A DNA stretch of 64,000 nucleotides. Source: Dyella terrae (GTDB taxonomy: Bacteria; Pseudomonadota; Gammaproteobacteria; Xanthomonadales; Rhodanobacteraceae). Positions 19,246 to 27,854 of this stretch are shown in pieces. The stretch is from NCBI RefSeq assembly GCF_004322705.1, contig NZ_SIZZ01000002.1, positions 682,001-746,000 of the forward strand, written 5' to 3'. A program made the translations under genes and the position numbers. The notes beneath the pieces were generated by a model, which did not search any database, was not told where the DNA came from, and was given only the letters and a program-made list of their open reading frames with translations. How positions within the stretch are numbered: position 1 is the first letter of the stretch; each line of letters opens with the position of its first letter.

Positions 19246-19854
19246 TCAGCGACGCAGGCCCTGCTCGCCGGCGTGACCGAGCACGCGGGCAAGCTGGGTC
19301 ACCACGACGTGCAACACCGCACCGACGGCGGCATAGGCTGCGGTGCCGACCAGGAAGGTCATGTACCAGTCGCCCAGGTTCTTGAACCATGCGCCAAAGC
19401 TGCGCGGAGCCGGCACGCTGTCGCTCAGCCAGTAGAAGCTGCCGTTCGACAGCAGGTAGCACACGCCTTCGCTGACCAACAGCGCGGCGGCACCGAACGC
19501 CAGGGTCTTCAGGGTGAGGCCGGCGTAATGGCGCGACAGCCAGCTGCCGCCCATCCACAGCGCGAAGTACGACGGCACCAGGAACCAATAGGCCACCGAG
19601 ACGCAGTAGTGATCCCAGAAGCTCAGGCCAAGGTTGCGGATGGCCAGGTAATCGAGCGCCACCGCCAGCGCCATCAGGATCGGGAAGGCCCAGCGCACGG
19701 AGCCGCGCAGCCAGAAGCCGGCAAGGAAGAACACGGCCCAGGAGGCGTCGGGCAGGCGATCGAAGTGACCTTCGAAGTGGTGCATGCGGGTAGCCGCCAT
19801 CACCAGGGCGAGCGCCAGGAAAATGCCGAGGCGCTGGGATTGCTTGGTAACCAT
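19246..19854 (-). CDS. Polytopic membrane protein of unknown function, next to cobalamin adenosyltransferase
   Basis: 202 aa from ATG 19854, chosen because CCGGAG lies six bases before it. Five to six hydrophobic segments are visible, starting with LGIFLALALVMAATRM and ending with MTFLVGTAAYAAVGAVLHVVV. I do not recognise a named family with certainty. Overall shape (small, N-terminal DASWAVFFLAGFWL, about six helices) recalls substrate-binding S components of ECF transporters. Together with the downstream adenosyltransferase this suggests a corrinoid uptake role. That is inference; no cobalamin riboswitch was found upstream. First gene of a three-gene minus-strand group. Confidence 0.75.
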   Translation of the reverse strand: MVTKQSQRLGIFLALALVMAATRMHHFEGHFDRLPDASWAVFFLAGFWLRGSVRWAFPILMALAVALDYLAIRNLGLSFWDHYCVSVAYWFLVPSYFALWMGGSWLSRHYAGLTLKTLAFGAAALLVSEGVCYLLSNGSFYWLSDSVPAPRSFGAWFKNLGDWYMTFLVGTAAYAAVGAVLHVVVTQLARVLGHAGEQGLRR

Positions 19855-20070
19855 GAATTGCTCCGGAAACAGAAGCCCGATAGAGATCACCTAGTCTAGC
19901 CCAAGCGGTGGGGCTTGAGACTCGGGAAGGGGCGTGTCTGGCCGGGCCGCGTGTGCGCCATGTGAATGACCGGCGTCAGGCGGGACTGAACCGGCGTGGG
20001 TCATGCTGGGACCTACGGTCAGCGAAACCTCGCCCCGGAATCGACTTCAACCCGCGTATGATCGCCGCCC

Positions 20071-21306
20071 ATGACTCTCGATAGCCCCCTCCCCAACGGC
20101 GGATCGCGCCGTCCGGTTCTCATCGTGGGTGGCGGACTGGTGGGTGCCAGTCTGGCCATTGCCCTGGACGCCGCGGGTTGTCCCGCGATCCTGGTCGAGG
20201 CCGCCGCGCCGCGTGTCGACGCGCAGCCCAGCTACGACGAGCGCAACCTTGCTCTGGCCCGGGCCACGGTCAACGGCCTGGACGCCATCGGCGTCTGGCG
20301 CCATGCCAGGGGGGGCGCCACGCCCATTCGCCAGATCCACGTGAGCCGGGCCGGTGAATTTGGCGCCACGCGGATGGATGCCGGACGCGAGGGCGTCGAT
20401 GCACTGGGTTACACGCTGCCTGCGCGCGAACTGGGCGCAGGCTTGCTGCGTCGACTGGACGAATGCACGCAGTTGACGCGCCTTGCACCGGCGACGCTGG
20501 AAACGATGGAGCCGCTGGACGATGGCTGGCGCGCACACATAAGGACGCCCGAGGGTGTCCGGACGCTGGATGTCGCGCTCCTGGTCGGCGCCGACGGAAC
20601 CACCTCGTCGGTGCGCAAACAACTGGGCATCGAGGCGGACACTTACGATTACGAACAGGCGCTGTTCGTCTGCACGATCACGCCCGAGCGCGATCACGCG
20701 GGCCGGGCCTTCGAGCGCTTTGCCGATGGCGGTCCGGTCGCTGTGCTGCCTCTGGCGGAGAAGCGATGCGGCCTGGTACTGACCGTTCCCGCGGAAGAGG
20801 CCGACGCGGTGGCCGCCCTGGACGACGAAGCATTCATCGACCTTGCGCAGCAACGCTTTGGCTGGCGCCTGGGGCGCCTGTCGCGACCGGGTAAGCGTTT
20901 TCCCTATCCGATCAAGCGTGTTGCCGCGGCGCAACTTGTCGGGCGGCGCGCGGTAGTGATCGGCAATGCGGCGCAGACCGTGCATCCGATCGGTGCGCAG
21001 GGATTCAATCTGGGCCTGCGTGATGCGCTGACCCTGGCCGAACTGATCGCGCCCGTCGCCGATCCCGGCGAGGCAGCCTTGCTGGCCGAGTACGCTGCGC
21101 GCCGGGCGCCGGATCGCGAAGGCACCATGGCCATGAGCCATGGCCTCATCCGTCTGGCCTGTCTGGAACAGCCGTTGTTCGGACCGCTGCGTTCGCTGGC
21201 GCTGCTGGCCTTTGATCACGTACCGCCGCTCCAGCGTTTCATCGCGCGGCGTGGCATGGGATTTCGCGGCAAGCCGCCGCGCGCGGTGCTGGAGCGACTG
21301 CCATGA
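20071..21306 (+). CDS. ubiH: 2-octaprenyl-6-methoxyphenol hydroxylase UbiH
   Basis: FAD monooxygenase of ubiquinone biosynthesis. 411 aa. The N-terminal dinucleotide fold is PVLIVGGGLVGASLAIALDAAG, the second motif is ALLVGADGTTSSVRK, and the C-terminal FAD motif is VVIGNAAQTVHPIGAQGFNLGLRD. The GNAAQTxHPIAGQG form is the UbiH-type signature (UbiI/UbiF types read GDAAH). It overlaps the next hydroxylase gene by ATGA, so the two are coupled and probably act in successive ring hydroxylations. Confidence 0.93.
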   Translation: MTLDSPLPNGGSRRPVLIVGGGLVGASLAIALDAAGCPAILVEAAAPRVDAQPSYDERNLALARATVNGLDAIGVWRHARGGATPIRQIHVSRAGEFGATRMDAGREGVDALGYTLPARELGAGLLRRLDECTQLTRLAPATLETMEPLDDGWRAHIRTPEGVRTLDVALLVGADGTTSSVRKQLGIEADTYDYEQALFVCTITPERDHAGRAFERFADGGPVAVLPLAEKRCGLVLTVPAEEADAVAALDDEAFIDLAQQRFGWRLGRLSRPGKRFPYPIKRVAAAQLVGRRAVVIGNAAQTVHPIGAQGFNLGLRDALTLAELIAPVADPGEAALLAEYAARRAPDREGTMAMSHGLIRLACLEQPLFGPLRSLALLAFDHVPPLQRFIARRGMGFRGKPPRAVLERLP

Positions 21307-22517
21307 GTACCTCGCTGCTTTCGCGGGAAGGTGCACGTCGCCGCGGTCCGTCACTGGATGTGATCGTCGTGGGCGGCGGCATGGTTGGGTCGGCGACCGC
21401 ACTGGCGCTGGCGCGCGCGGGATTTGCGACGGCGCTGGCCGAGGCGCGCGCGCCTTCGGCCTGGTCGGCCAGGGATGAAGTCGATCTGCGCGTCGTCGGG
21501 CTGGCGCCGTCGTCGATTGCGTTGCTCGATGATCTTGGCGTCTGGACGTCCATTCGCGATTCGCGCGCCGGGCCGTATACGCACATGCATGTCTGGGATG
21601 CGGAGAACGGTTCGGCCATCGATTTCGATGCGGCCAGCGAAGGTCGCGACCTGCTTGGTTACATCGTCGAAAACAACCTCGTGCAATGGCGATTGTGGGA
21701 GGCGCTCGAAAGCGCCGGCGTCCAGCGCCTTTGTCCGGTGGAAGTGACAGGATTTGACATCGGCGACGATCGCATCCATCTCAACTTCGCCAACGGCGAA
21801 TCGGTTGCATCGCGATTGCTGGTAGCGGCCGATGGCGCCGCGTCGCCCCTGCGCCAGTGGGCCGGCATTGCCACGTCCGGGCGCGATTACGCCCAACGCG
21901 GTGTCGTTGCCCACGTTAGGACCGAGCGCCCGCACGACTACACTGCCTGGCAGCGATTTGTGTCGACCGGGCCTCTTGCGTTCCTGCCCTTGGCCGATGG
22001 CCGCAGTTCCATCGTGTGGTCGCTGCCGGAAGCCGAGGCGCAACGCGTGCTGGCGCTCGATGATGCAGGTTTCATGACCGAGCTGGGCGTTGCCAGCGAT
22101 TTCCGGCTTGGCCAGATCACGGCTACCACGCGTCGCGCGGCCTTCCCGCTGAAGCTGCAGCTGGCCGAAACCTACCAGTCCGAACGCATGGTGCTGCTGG
22201 GTGATGCGGCGCATGCCGTGCATCCGCTCGCCGGGCAGGGCGTCAATCTTGGCTTGCGCGATGTCGAAGAACTGCGCGCCACCTTGCTGGATGCGCGCGA
22301 GCACGGTCGCGACATCGCCGCTTCGCACGTCCTGCGTCGTTACGCGCGACGTCGCCGCAGCGCCGACAACCTTGATGCCTGGAGCTTTGATGCCCTGGCG
22401 CGCATCTACGCGTGGCAGTCACCACCCATGGTGGCGGCACGAGGCGTGGGCGTGCGTCTGCTCAATAAACTGGCACCGGTGAAACGCTTGTTCTCCGATC
22501 ACGCCGCAGGGCGCTGA
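21303..22517 (+). CDS. UbiH/UbiF/VisC-family ubiquinone hydroxylase (UbiI-like)
   Basis: Second FAD monooxygenase of the ubiquinone ring-hydroxylase family, 404 aa. N-terminal FAD motif LDVIVVGGGMVGSATALALARAG, middle motif LLVAADGAASPLRQWAG, C-terminal motif VLLGDAAHAVHPLAGQGVNLGLRD. The GDAAHxxHPLAGQG form and EVDLRVVGLAPSS match the UbiI/UbiF/UbiM branch rather than UbiH. Which ring carbon it hydroxylates (C5 or C6) cannot be decided without phylogeny. Start overlaps ubiH, so it is in the same operon. Confidence 0.9.
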   Translation: MSTSLLSREGARRRGPSLDVIVVGGGMVGSATALALARAGFATALAEARAPSAWSARDEVDLRVVGLAPSSIALLDDLGVWTSIRDSRAGPYTHMHVWDAENGSAIDFDAASEGRDLLGYIVENNLVQWRLWEALESAGVQRLCPVEVTGFDIGDDRIHLNFANGESVASRLLVAADGAASPLRQWAGIATSGRDYAQRGVVAHVRTERPHDYTAWQRFVSTGPLAFLPLADGRSSIVWSLPEAEAQRVLALDDAGFMTELGVASDFRLGQITATTRRAAFPLKLQLAETYQSERMVLLGDAAHAVHPLAGQGVNLGLRDVEELRATLLDAREHGRDIAASHVLRRYARRRRSADNLDAWSFDALARIYAWQSPPMVAARGVGVRLLNKLAPVKRLFSDHAAGR

Positions 22518-22551
22518 TTCGCGGCTTTCCAAAACCAACGAGGGGTGGAGT

Positions 22552-23340
22552 ATGCGCACGGCACGTCTGGGTGGTTTCCTGTTGCTCATGGGCCTGGCTT
22601 TTTCCGCGCAGGCGAAGATGGTCCACAAGGCGGTGGAGTGGACACAGGACGGCACGAAGTTCAAGAGCGTCCTGGTGTACGACGACTCAGTCACCACGAA
22701 GCGTCCCGGTCTGGTGATGGTGCCCAACTGGTACGGCGTGAACGACGGTGCCGTGGCAAAGGCCGAAGCCATTGCCGGCAAGGATTACGTCATTCTCGTC
22801 ACTGACATGTACGGTGAAGCCTCGCGTCCCACCAGTGACGATCAGGCCAAGGCGGCCACGAAACCGCTTTACGGTGATCGCACGCTGATGCGCAAGCGCA
22901 TCAACGAAGCGCTGACCCAGTTGAAGGCGCAGGCGAAGTCATCGCCGTTGGACGTGTCCAAACTGGCGGCCATCGGCTTCTGCTTTGGCGGTACGGCGGT
23001 GCTGGATCTGGCGCGCAGCGGTGCAGACGTCGCTGCGGTTGTTTCCTTCCATGGCGGCCTCGCCACCGATGATCCTTCGCTGGCCAAGCAGATCAAGGCG
23101 CGCGTGTTGGTGTTCAACGGTGCCGACGACAAGGGCACCATGCCCGATGCCGACAAGTTCATGGATGAGATGCGCGGCAGCAAGGCCGACTGGCAGTTTG
23201 TGGTGCTCGGCAATGCGGTGCATTGCTTCACCGAGACCGACCAGCATCGCGAAGGCTGCGCCTACGACGAGCGCGCCGCCAAGCGCAGCTATCGCCAGAT
23301 GCACGATTGGCTGAAGTCGGCGTTCGCCGGCGTTCCGTGA
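22552..23340 (+). CDS. Secreted dienelactone hydrolase family protein
   Basis: Alpha/beta hydrolase of 262 aa with a signal peptide (MRTARLGGFLLLMGLAFSAQA) after a strong GGGGTGGAG site. The nucleophile elbow is GFCFGGTAV, so the nucleophile is cysteine as in dienelactone hydrolases. The acid is probably in FNGADDKGTMP, and the catalytic His in NAVHCFTE. Substrate is unknown; periplasmic members act on varied esters or lactones. It follows the ubiquinone gene pair by 34 bases and may be cotranscribed, but no functional link is evident. Downstream is a REP cluster. Confidence 0.9.
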   Translation: MRTARLGGFLLLMGLAFSAQAKMVHKAVEWTQDGTKFKSVLVYDDSVTTKRPGLVMVPNWYGVNDGAVAKAEAIAGKDYVILVTDMYGEASRPTSDDQAKAATKPLYGDRTLMRKRINEALTQLKAQAKSSPLDVSKLAAIGFCFGGTAVLDLARSGADVAAVVSFHGGLATDDPSLAKQIKARVLVFNGADDKGTMPDADKFMDEMRGSKADWQFVVLGNAVHCFTETDQHREGCAYDERAAKRSYRQMHDWLKSAFAGVP

Positions 23341-23344
23341 GTTC

Positions 23345-23520
23345 GGGGCGCTTCGCGCCCCGGTAAAGCCGGCCGCTTTGCGGCCTGTAAAGGGTGAACG
23401 GGGAAAAGCCGGGTGCGGCAAGTGGTGCGCGCATCGTCCTTCCCATTCACAGGCGGCATGGCCGCCGGCTTTACAGGGGCGCGGAGCGCGCCGGCTTCAC
23501 AGGCCGCAGCGCGGCCGACC
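23345..23520. repeat. Cluster of five REP-like palindromes (cluster 1)
   Basis: Five short hairpin units fill the gap between the convergent dienelactone hydrolase and ispB genes. Two face one way: GGGGCGC-TTC-GCGCCCC then GGTAAAG, and GGCCGC-TTT-GCGGCC then TGTAAAG. Three face the other: TTCACAG+GCGGC..GCCGC, TTTACAG+GGGCGC..GCGCGCC, TTCACAG+GCCGC..GCGGC. The shared head TTYACAG followed by a GC palindrome is the same as in the larger cluster at 53178-53588. This is the architecture of REP elements spread by RAYT transposases. Confidence 0.75.
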
Positions 23521-23527
23521 TGACGCA

Positions 23528-24520
23528 TCAGAACGTGCGCTGCACCGAATAATCCGCCAGCGTTGCCAGCGCATCGCGATAGGCCGAAGGCGGCAAGTTC
23601 GTCAGTGCCTCACGTGCGGCATCGGCATGCATGACCGCGCGATCGCGCGTGCGCTCCAGTGCGCCGGAGTCGCGGATGGACGCAATGATGCGATCCAGGG
23701 AATCCAGGCCGCCATGCTCGATGGCGTGGCGCAGCGACTGAACCTGTTCGGGCGTCGCGGACTGCAATGCATAGATCAGCGGCAGGGTGGGTTTGCCTTC
23801 GGCGAGATCGTCGCCGATGTTCTTGCCCAGCGTATCGGCGTCGCTGACGTAATCGAGCAGGTCGTCAGCGATCTGGAAGGCGTAACCCAGTTCCATGCCG
23901 TAACGACGCAGCGCGGCGATCTGGTCCTCGGGCAAGCCGCCCAGCACGCCGCCCAGCTCGGTCGCTGCGGCGAACAACACGGCGGTCTTGCGTTCGATGA
24001 CAGCCAGGTAGGCTGTTTCGCTTACATCCGCGTTGCCGATGTTGAGCAACTGGAGCACCTCGCCCTCGGCGATGGTGTTGGTGGTGTCGGCGAGGATGCG
24101 CATGATGCGCATGTCATCGAGCTCCACCATCAGCTGGAACGAGCGCGAATACAGGAAGTCGCCCACGAGCACGCTGGCGGCGTTGCCCCAGAGGGCATTG
24201 GCCGTTTTGCGGCCGCGGCGCAGGTCGGACTCGTCGACCACATCGTCATGCAGCAGCGTGGAGGTATGGATGAACTCGATGATGGCCGCGAGCTTGTCGT
24301 GCTCTTCGCCCTGGTAGCCGGCGGCACGGGCAGCCAGCACGTGCAGCATCGGGCGCAGGCGCTTGCCGCCGCTGGCGATGATGTGGTCGGCGATCTGGTT
24401 GATCAGCACCACGTCCGAGGACAGGCGGTGCCGGATCAGCGCATCCACCCGCTGCATGTCGTCGGCGGCAAGTGCGCGCACGGCGGCGAAATCGGCGGGG
24501 CGAATGGCTTCGGCTGGCAT
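23528..24520 (-). CDS. ispB: Octaprenyl diphosphate synthase
   Basis: Trans-prenyltransferase making the ubiquinone side chain. 330 aa. First aspartate-rich motif LLHDDVVDESDLRRG (DDxxD) and second YAFQIADDLLDYVSD, with SGGKRLRP near the N-terminus for pyrophosphate binding. Length and the residues before the first motif fit a long-chain (C40) enzyme, as expected beside ubiH. Convergent with the dienelactone hydrolase gene, with REP units between. Upstream a TATAAT (complement of 24553-24558) is a possible -10 box. Confidence 0.95.
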   Translation of the reverse strand: MPAEAIRPADFAAVRALAADDMQRVDALIRHRLSSDVVLINQIADHIIASGGKRLRPMLHVLAARAAGYQGEEHDKLAAIIEFIHTSTLLHDDVVDESDLRRGRKTANALWGNAASVLVGDFLYSRSFQLMVELDDMRIMRILADTTNTIAEGEVLQLLNIGNADVSETAYLAVIERKTAVLFAAATELGGVLGGLPEDQIAALRRYGMELGYAFQIADDLLDYVSDADTLGKNIGDDLAEGKPTLPLIYALQSATPEQVQSLRHAIEHGGLDSLDRIIASIRDSGALERTRDRAVMHADAAREALTNLPPSAYRDALATLADYSVQRTF

Positions 24521-24552
24521 CGGTTCGTAGCTTGTTGCGGGCGTAGCCCTTG

Positions 24553-24683
24553 ATTATAGGGGCAGGCGGGCAGAGTTTGCCCTTTGGCGAGGGCTGATCA
24601 GCCAATTCCGGCAGCTTTGTCGGGGGTATGCCGCTACCCGCGACGCGCGGCCGCAGGGGCGGTCAGGTTCATGCCCTTATAAT
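24553..24683. promoter_or_regulatory. Candidate -10 boxes in the ispB/MFS divergent gap
   Basis: TATAAT occurs on the minus strand (complement of 24553-24558), 33 bases before the ispB ATG, and on the plus strand at 24678-24683, 46 bases before the MFS start. Neither has a convincing -35 partner, so these are weak promoter candidates. Confidence 0.3.
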
Positions 24684-24728
24684 TGCCGGCGAATTCCGAT
24701 CAACCGGCCCTGTTGCCGGCTCACACGA

Positions 24729-25940
24729 GTGGTTGCAGTGGCCAAACTCTCCCGACCCGAACTGCGCAGCGCGCTGACCCTGGCGTGCGTCATCAGTCTG
24801 CGCCTGTTTGGCCTGTTTCTGATCATGCCGGTATTTTCGCTGTATGCGCAGCAGATGCCGGATGCGACGCCGCTGATGATCGGTCTGGCGCTGGGCGTGT
24901 ACGGCCTGGGTCAGGTGATGCTGCAGATTCCGCTGGGGCTGCTGTCCGATCGCATCGGCCGCAAGCCGGCGATCACTCTGGGCCTGGTGGTGTTCGCTGT
25001 CGGAGGATTCGTGGCAGCCATGTCGGATTCTTTGACGGGCATTGTCATCGGTCGTGCTCTTCAGGGCATGGGTGCCGTCGCAGGCGCGGGTACGGCGCTG
25101 GCAGCCGATCTGACGGCCGAGGAAAACCGCGGCAAGGTGATGGGCATCATTGGTGTCTCGATTGGCGTGGCTTTCCTGCTGGCGCTGATCCTCGGGCCGC
25201 CGCTGGAGGCGGTGCGTGGCCTTTCCGGACTGTTCGGCGCCACGTCGATCCTCGCGCTGGCGTCGCTGGCCCTCCTTTGGCTGATCGTGCCAACGCCGGA
25301 ACGACCCAAGGCGCCCGCGTCGGCATCGCTGGGTGGCGTGCTGGGCATGCTGCGCGACAGCCGCATGCTGGTGCTCAATGGCTCGGTCTTCTTCCTGCAC
25401 GCCTTGCTGACGGCGAGCTTTGTCGGACTGCCGCTGCTGCTGGCCGACAAGCTGCATCTGCCGGTGAATCGCCACTGGGAGGTGTATCTCCCGGTCATGG
25501 CGATCGCGGCCTTCGTCATGGGGGCCTGCATGCACCGCATGCGCGAAGTGCAGCAGAGCCTGCGCATCGTGGCGATCTGCGTGGTCGCCATTGGCGTGTC
25601 GCTGCTGGGCATGGCGTGGTCGGGCGAACACATGGCTTTGCTGGGCGTGATGGCGGCGGTGTTCTTCTCGGCGTTCAACCTGCTCGAAGCGGCATTGCCC
25701 AGCCTGGTGTCGCGTCTGGCCCCGGCGAATCTCCGCGGGGCAGCGATGGGTGCCTATTCCACCAGTCAGTTCATCGGTGCCTTCATCGGTGGCGCGGTGG
25801 GCGGCATCGCGCTCGGCAAGCTGGGGACGTCGGGCGTATTCGTCGCGGCGGCGGCATTGACACTGTTCTGGTTGCCGCTGGTGGTGATGGGCGCGCGTCG
25901 CATCACGGCCCAGGCCGCCATGGCGGCCGCTGCCGCCTGA
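24729..25940 (+). CDS. MFS efflux-type transporter (YajR-like)
   Basis: Twelve-helix major facilitator of 403 aa. The motif A loop LLSDRIGRKPAITLGL follows helix 2, and motif C-like glycines occur in helix 5 (GVSIGVAFLLALILGPPLEA), which suggests the drug:proton antiporter branch. It starts with GTG 24729 or GTG 24738; both lack a clear Shine-Dalgarno, so the start is uncertain. The C-terminal cytoplasmic YAM domain of YajR is absent, as the protein ends after helix 12 (VMGARRITAQ). Substrate unknown. It is followed by a DedA-rhodanese gene 80 bases on. Confidence 0.9.
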   Translation: MVAVAKLSRPELRSALTLACVISLRLFGLFLIMPVFSLYAQQMPDATPLMIGLALGVYGLGQVMLQIPLGLLSDRIGRKPAITLGLVVFAVGGFVAAMSDSLTGIVIGRALQGMGAVAGAGTALAADLTAEENRGKVMGIIGVSIGVAFLLALILGPPLEAVRGLSGLFGATSILALASLALLWLIVPTPERPKAPASASLGGVLGMLRDSRMLVLNGSVFFLHALLTASFVGLPLLLADKLHLPVNRHWEVYLPVMAIAAFVMGACMHRMREVQQSLRIVAICVVAIGVSLLGMAWSGEHMALLGVMAAVFFSAFNLLEAALPSLVSRLAPANLRGAAMGAYSTSQFIGAFIGGAVGGIALGKLGTSGVFVAAAALTLFWLPLVVMGARRITAQAAMAAAAA

Positions 25941-26020
25941 CCCGGCGCCATTGCAAAGCCGCGTCGACGGCCCAATGATCAAGGCCCTTCCCGGCGCGGA
26001 TGCGGCTTGCGGGCGTTGCC

Positions 26021-27010
26021 ATGGCACACGAAATCATCGTCTTGCTGACCCAGTACGGCGTGTTGCTGGTGTTCCTGAATGTCCTGGTCGAACAGGCCGG
26101 CGTCCCGGTGCCTGCCGTGCCTACCCTGGTCGTGGCGGGCGCCCTGGCGGCCAATGGCCAGCTTCCGCTGGCTAGCCTGGTTGGCGCGGCCGTCCTGGCC
26201 TGCCTGATCGCCGATGGCGCCTGGTATCTGGCCGGGCGGCGCTATGGCTCGCGCGTGCTGCGCACCATCTGCCGGGTGTCCCTGTCGCCCGATTCCTGCG
26301 TGAAACAGTCCGCCGCCCGTTTCGAGCGCTGGCGCGGACGGGTCTTGCTGGTCGCCAAGTTCCTGCCCGGGCTGTCGACGGTGGCACCGCCACTGGTGGG
26401 CGCGCTGGGCCTGCGATCGGGGGCGTTTGTGCTGTTCGACACCCTGGGTTCACTGCTGTGGGTCGCTGTGACGGTGGCGGCGGGGTATGCGCTTGCCCCG
26501 CAGATCGACCGGGTGCTGCTGGCGATCTCCCAGGCCGGCACCATCGCCCTGCAGACTATGGGCGTGCTGCTGGCGATCTATGTCCTGGTGAAGTGGTGGC
26601 AACGACAGCGGCTGATCAGGGCCCTGAGGATGGCACGCATTTCGGTCGAGGAGCTGCAGGCGTCGTATGTCGGCGGCAACAAGCCCGTGGTGGTGGACGT
26701 GCGTTCTGCGCTGTCCCGCCAGATGGATGACCGCATCATCCCGGGCGCGGTGCTTGCCGATCTGGCAGGCATCGACCTGGCCGTCCACGACGTGCCGGTC
26801 GAGACCGAGCTGGTGCTGTATTGCGCCTGTCCTAACGAGGTGTCGGCTGCCACGGCGGCCAAGGCCTTGATGGCGCAGGGATATCGTCGCGTCCGGCCGC
26901 TGTTGGGTGGCCTGGATGCCTGGGAAGCTGCTGGCTATCCGGTCGAACGGCTGCCGGCGGCGCCCGTGGACATGGTGCCGGGCAAGTTCCCGACACAATC
27001 AGCAGCGTAA
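26021..27010 (+). CDS. DedA-family membrane protein fused to a C-terminal rhodanese domain
   Basis: About 329 aa from ATG 26021 (an in-frame ATG at 26000 adds seven residues). The N-terminal 200 residues are a DedA/VTT domain: EQAGVPVPAVPTLVVAGALA, then FLPGLSTVAPPLVGALGL with the conserved Gly/Pro loop. The C-terminal 110 residues are a rhodanese: VVVDVRS, then the active-site loop VLYCACPNEVSAATAA with the catalytic cysteine, and GGLDAWEAAGYPV. DedA proteins are proposed lipid flippases (undecaprenyl phosphate, phospholipid). The fusion would place a persulfide-handling domain on the cytoplasmic side. The architecture is known in proteobacteria; the function is not. Confidence 0.9.
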   Translation: MAHEIIVLLTQYGVLLVFLNVLVEQAGVPVPAVPTLVVAGALAANGQLPLASLVGAAVLACLIADGAWYLAGRRYGSRVLRTICRVSLSPDSCVKQSAARFERWRGRVLLVAKFLPGLSTVAPPLVGALGLRSGAFVLFDTLGSLLWVAVTVAAGYALAPQIDRVLLAISQAGTIALQTMGVLLAIYVLVKWWQRQRLIRALRMARISVEELQASYVGGNKPVVVDVRSALSRQMDDRIIPGAVLADLAGIDLAVHDVPVETELVLYCACPNEVSAATAAKALMAQGYRRVRPLLGGLDAWEAAGYPVERLPAAPVDMVPGKFPTQSAA

Positions 27011-27027
27011 TCCGACCCCTGAGTCGC

Positions 27028-27055
27028 TTCCCATGAGCCGGCAGCCCGGTATCAT
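27028..27055 (+). promoter_or_regulatory. ssb: Possible ssb promoter
   Basis: TTCCCA (27028-27033), a 16-base spacer and TATCAT (27050-27055) give 4/6 and 5/6 matches to sigma-70 boxes, 67 bases before the ssb ATG. Confidence 0.35.
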
Positions 27056-27122
27056 GCTCCGCCAACAACAATCCCGCCTGTAATTCACTTCAAGTACGGG
27101 CGGTCAACACAGGAAGCACTCC

Positions 27123-27704
27123 ATGGCGCGTGGCATCAATAAAGTCATCATCGTCGGCAATCTCGGCGCCGACCCCGAAACCCGCTACACCGGTAATGGC
27201 ACGGCCATCACCAGCCTGCGCATCGCCACCTCCGAACAGTGGACCGACAAGCAGAGCGGTGAGCGCCAGGAACGCACCGAGTGGCACCGGGTGAAGATCT
27301 TCGGCAAGTTGGCCGAAATCGCCGGCGAGTACCTCAAGAAGGGTCGCCAGGTTTATATCGAAGGTTCGCTGCGCACCGACAAGTACACCGACAAGGATGG
27401 CGTCGAGCGTTTCAGCACCGACATCATCGCCAACGAAATGCAGATGCTCGGCGGCAACGCCGGTGAAGGTGGCGGCGGCGGTGGTGGCGGTGGCTTCCAG
27501 CGTTCGCAGGGTGGTGGTCAGCAGCGCCAGGGTGGTGGTGGCGGTGGTGGCAACTACGGCGGTGGCGGTGGCGGCCAGCGCGGCGGCGGTAACGACTACG
27601 GTTCGCGCGGTGGCAACGATTACGGCAACAATCAGCAACAGCGCCAGTCGACTCCGCCGCCGGTCGAGAACAACAGCTTTGATGATGACGATATCCCGTT
27701 CTGA
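27123..27704 (+). CDS. ssb: Single-stranded DNA-binding protein
   Basis: Binds and protects ssDNA in replication, repair and recombination. 193 aa. N-terminal OB-fold ([21 protein letters not shown] through [21 protein letters not shown]), then a very Gly-rich low-complexity linker of about 70 residues (about 115-180). The acidic tail DDDDIPF is the docking site for partner proteins. It is preceded by AGGAAG and a possible promoter, and followed by a strong terminator, so it is monocistronic. No LexA-type site was seen upstream. Confidence 0.98.
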   Translation: MARGINKVIIVGNLGADPETRYTGNGTAITSLRIATSEQWTDKQSGERQERTEWHRVKIFGKLAEIAGEYLKKGRQVYIEGSLRTDKYTDKDGVERFSTDIIANEMQMLGGNAGEGGGGGGGGGFQRSQGGGQQRQGGGGGGGNYGGGGGGQRGGGNDYGSRGGNDYGNNQQQRQSTPPPVENNSFDDDDIPF

Positions 27705-27736
27705 GACGTGTCCTGGACTCAGACATTTGTGTTCCG

Positions 27737-27767
27737 AAAAACCCCCGATTCGTCGGGGGTTTTTTTT
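27737..27767 (+). terminator. Rho-independent terminator of ssb with UUCG tetraloop
   Basis: AAAAACCCCCGA, loop TTCG (27749-27752), TCGGGGGTTTTTTTT: a 12-bp stem with a stable UUCG loop and T-run, 32 bases after the ssb stop. Confidence 0.92.
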
Positions 27768-27854
27768 CAGATGGCGCCGGAGCCTCGATGCAGAAGCGAC
27801 TCGATGCCCTTCAGGTAATATGATCCAACGGCCTTATGCGAACACAGGGGGAGC

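Noticed and set aside
19855-20070. Possible cobalamin riboswitch before the membrane protein and adenosyltransferase genes
   Set aside because: No B12 box or conserved core could be found on the minus strand; only a short CAAGC/GCTTG hairpin is present.
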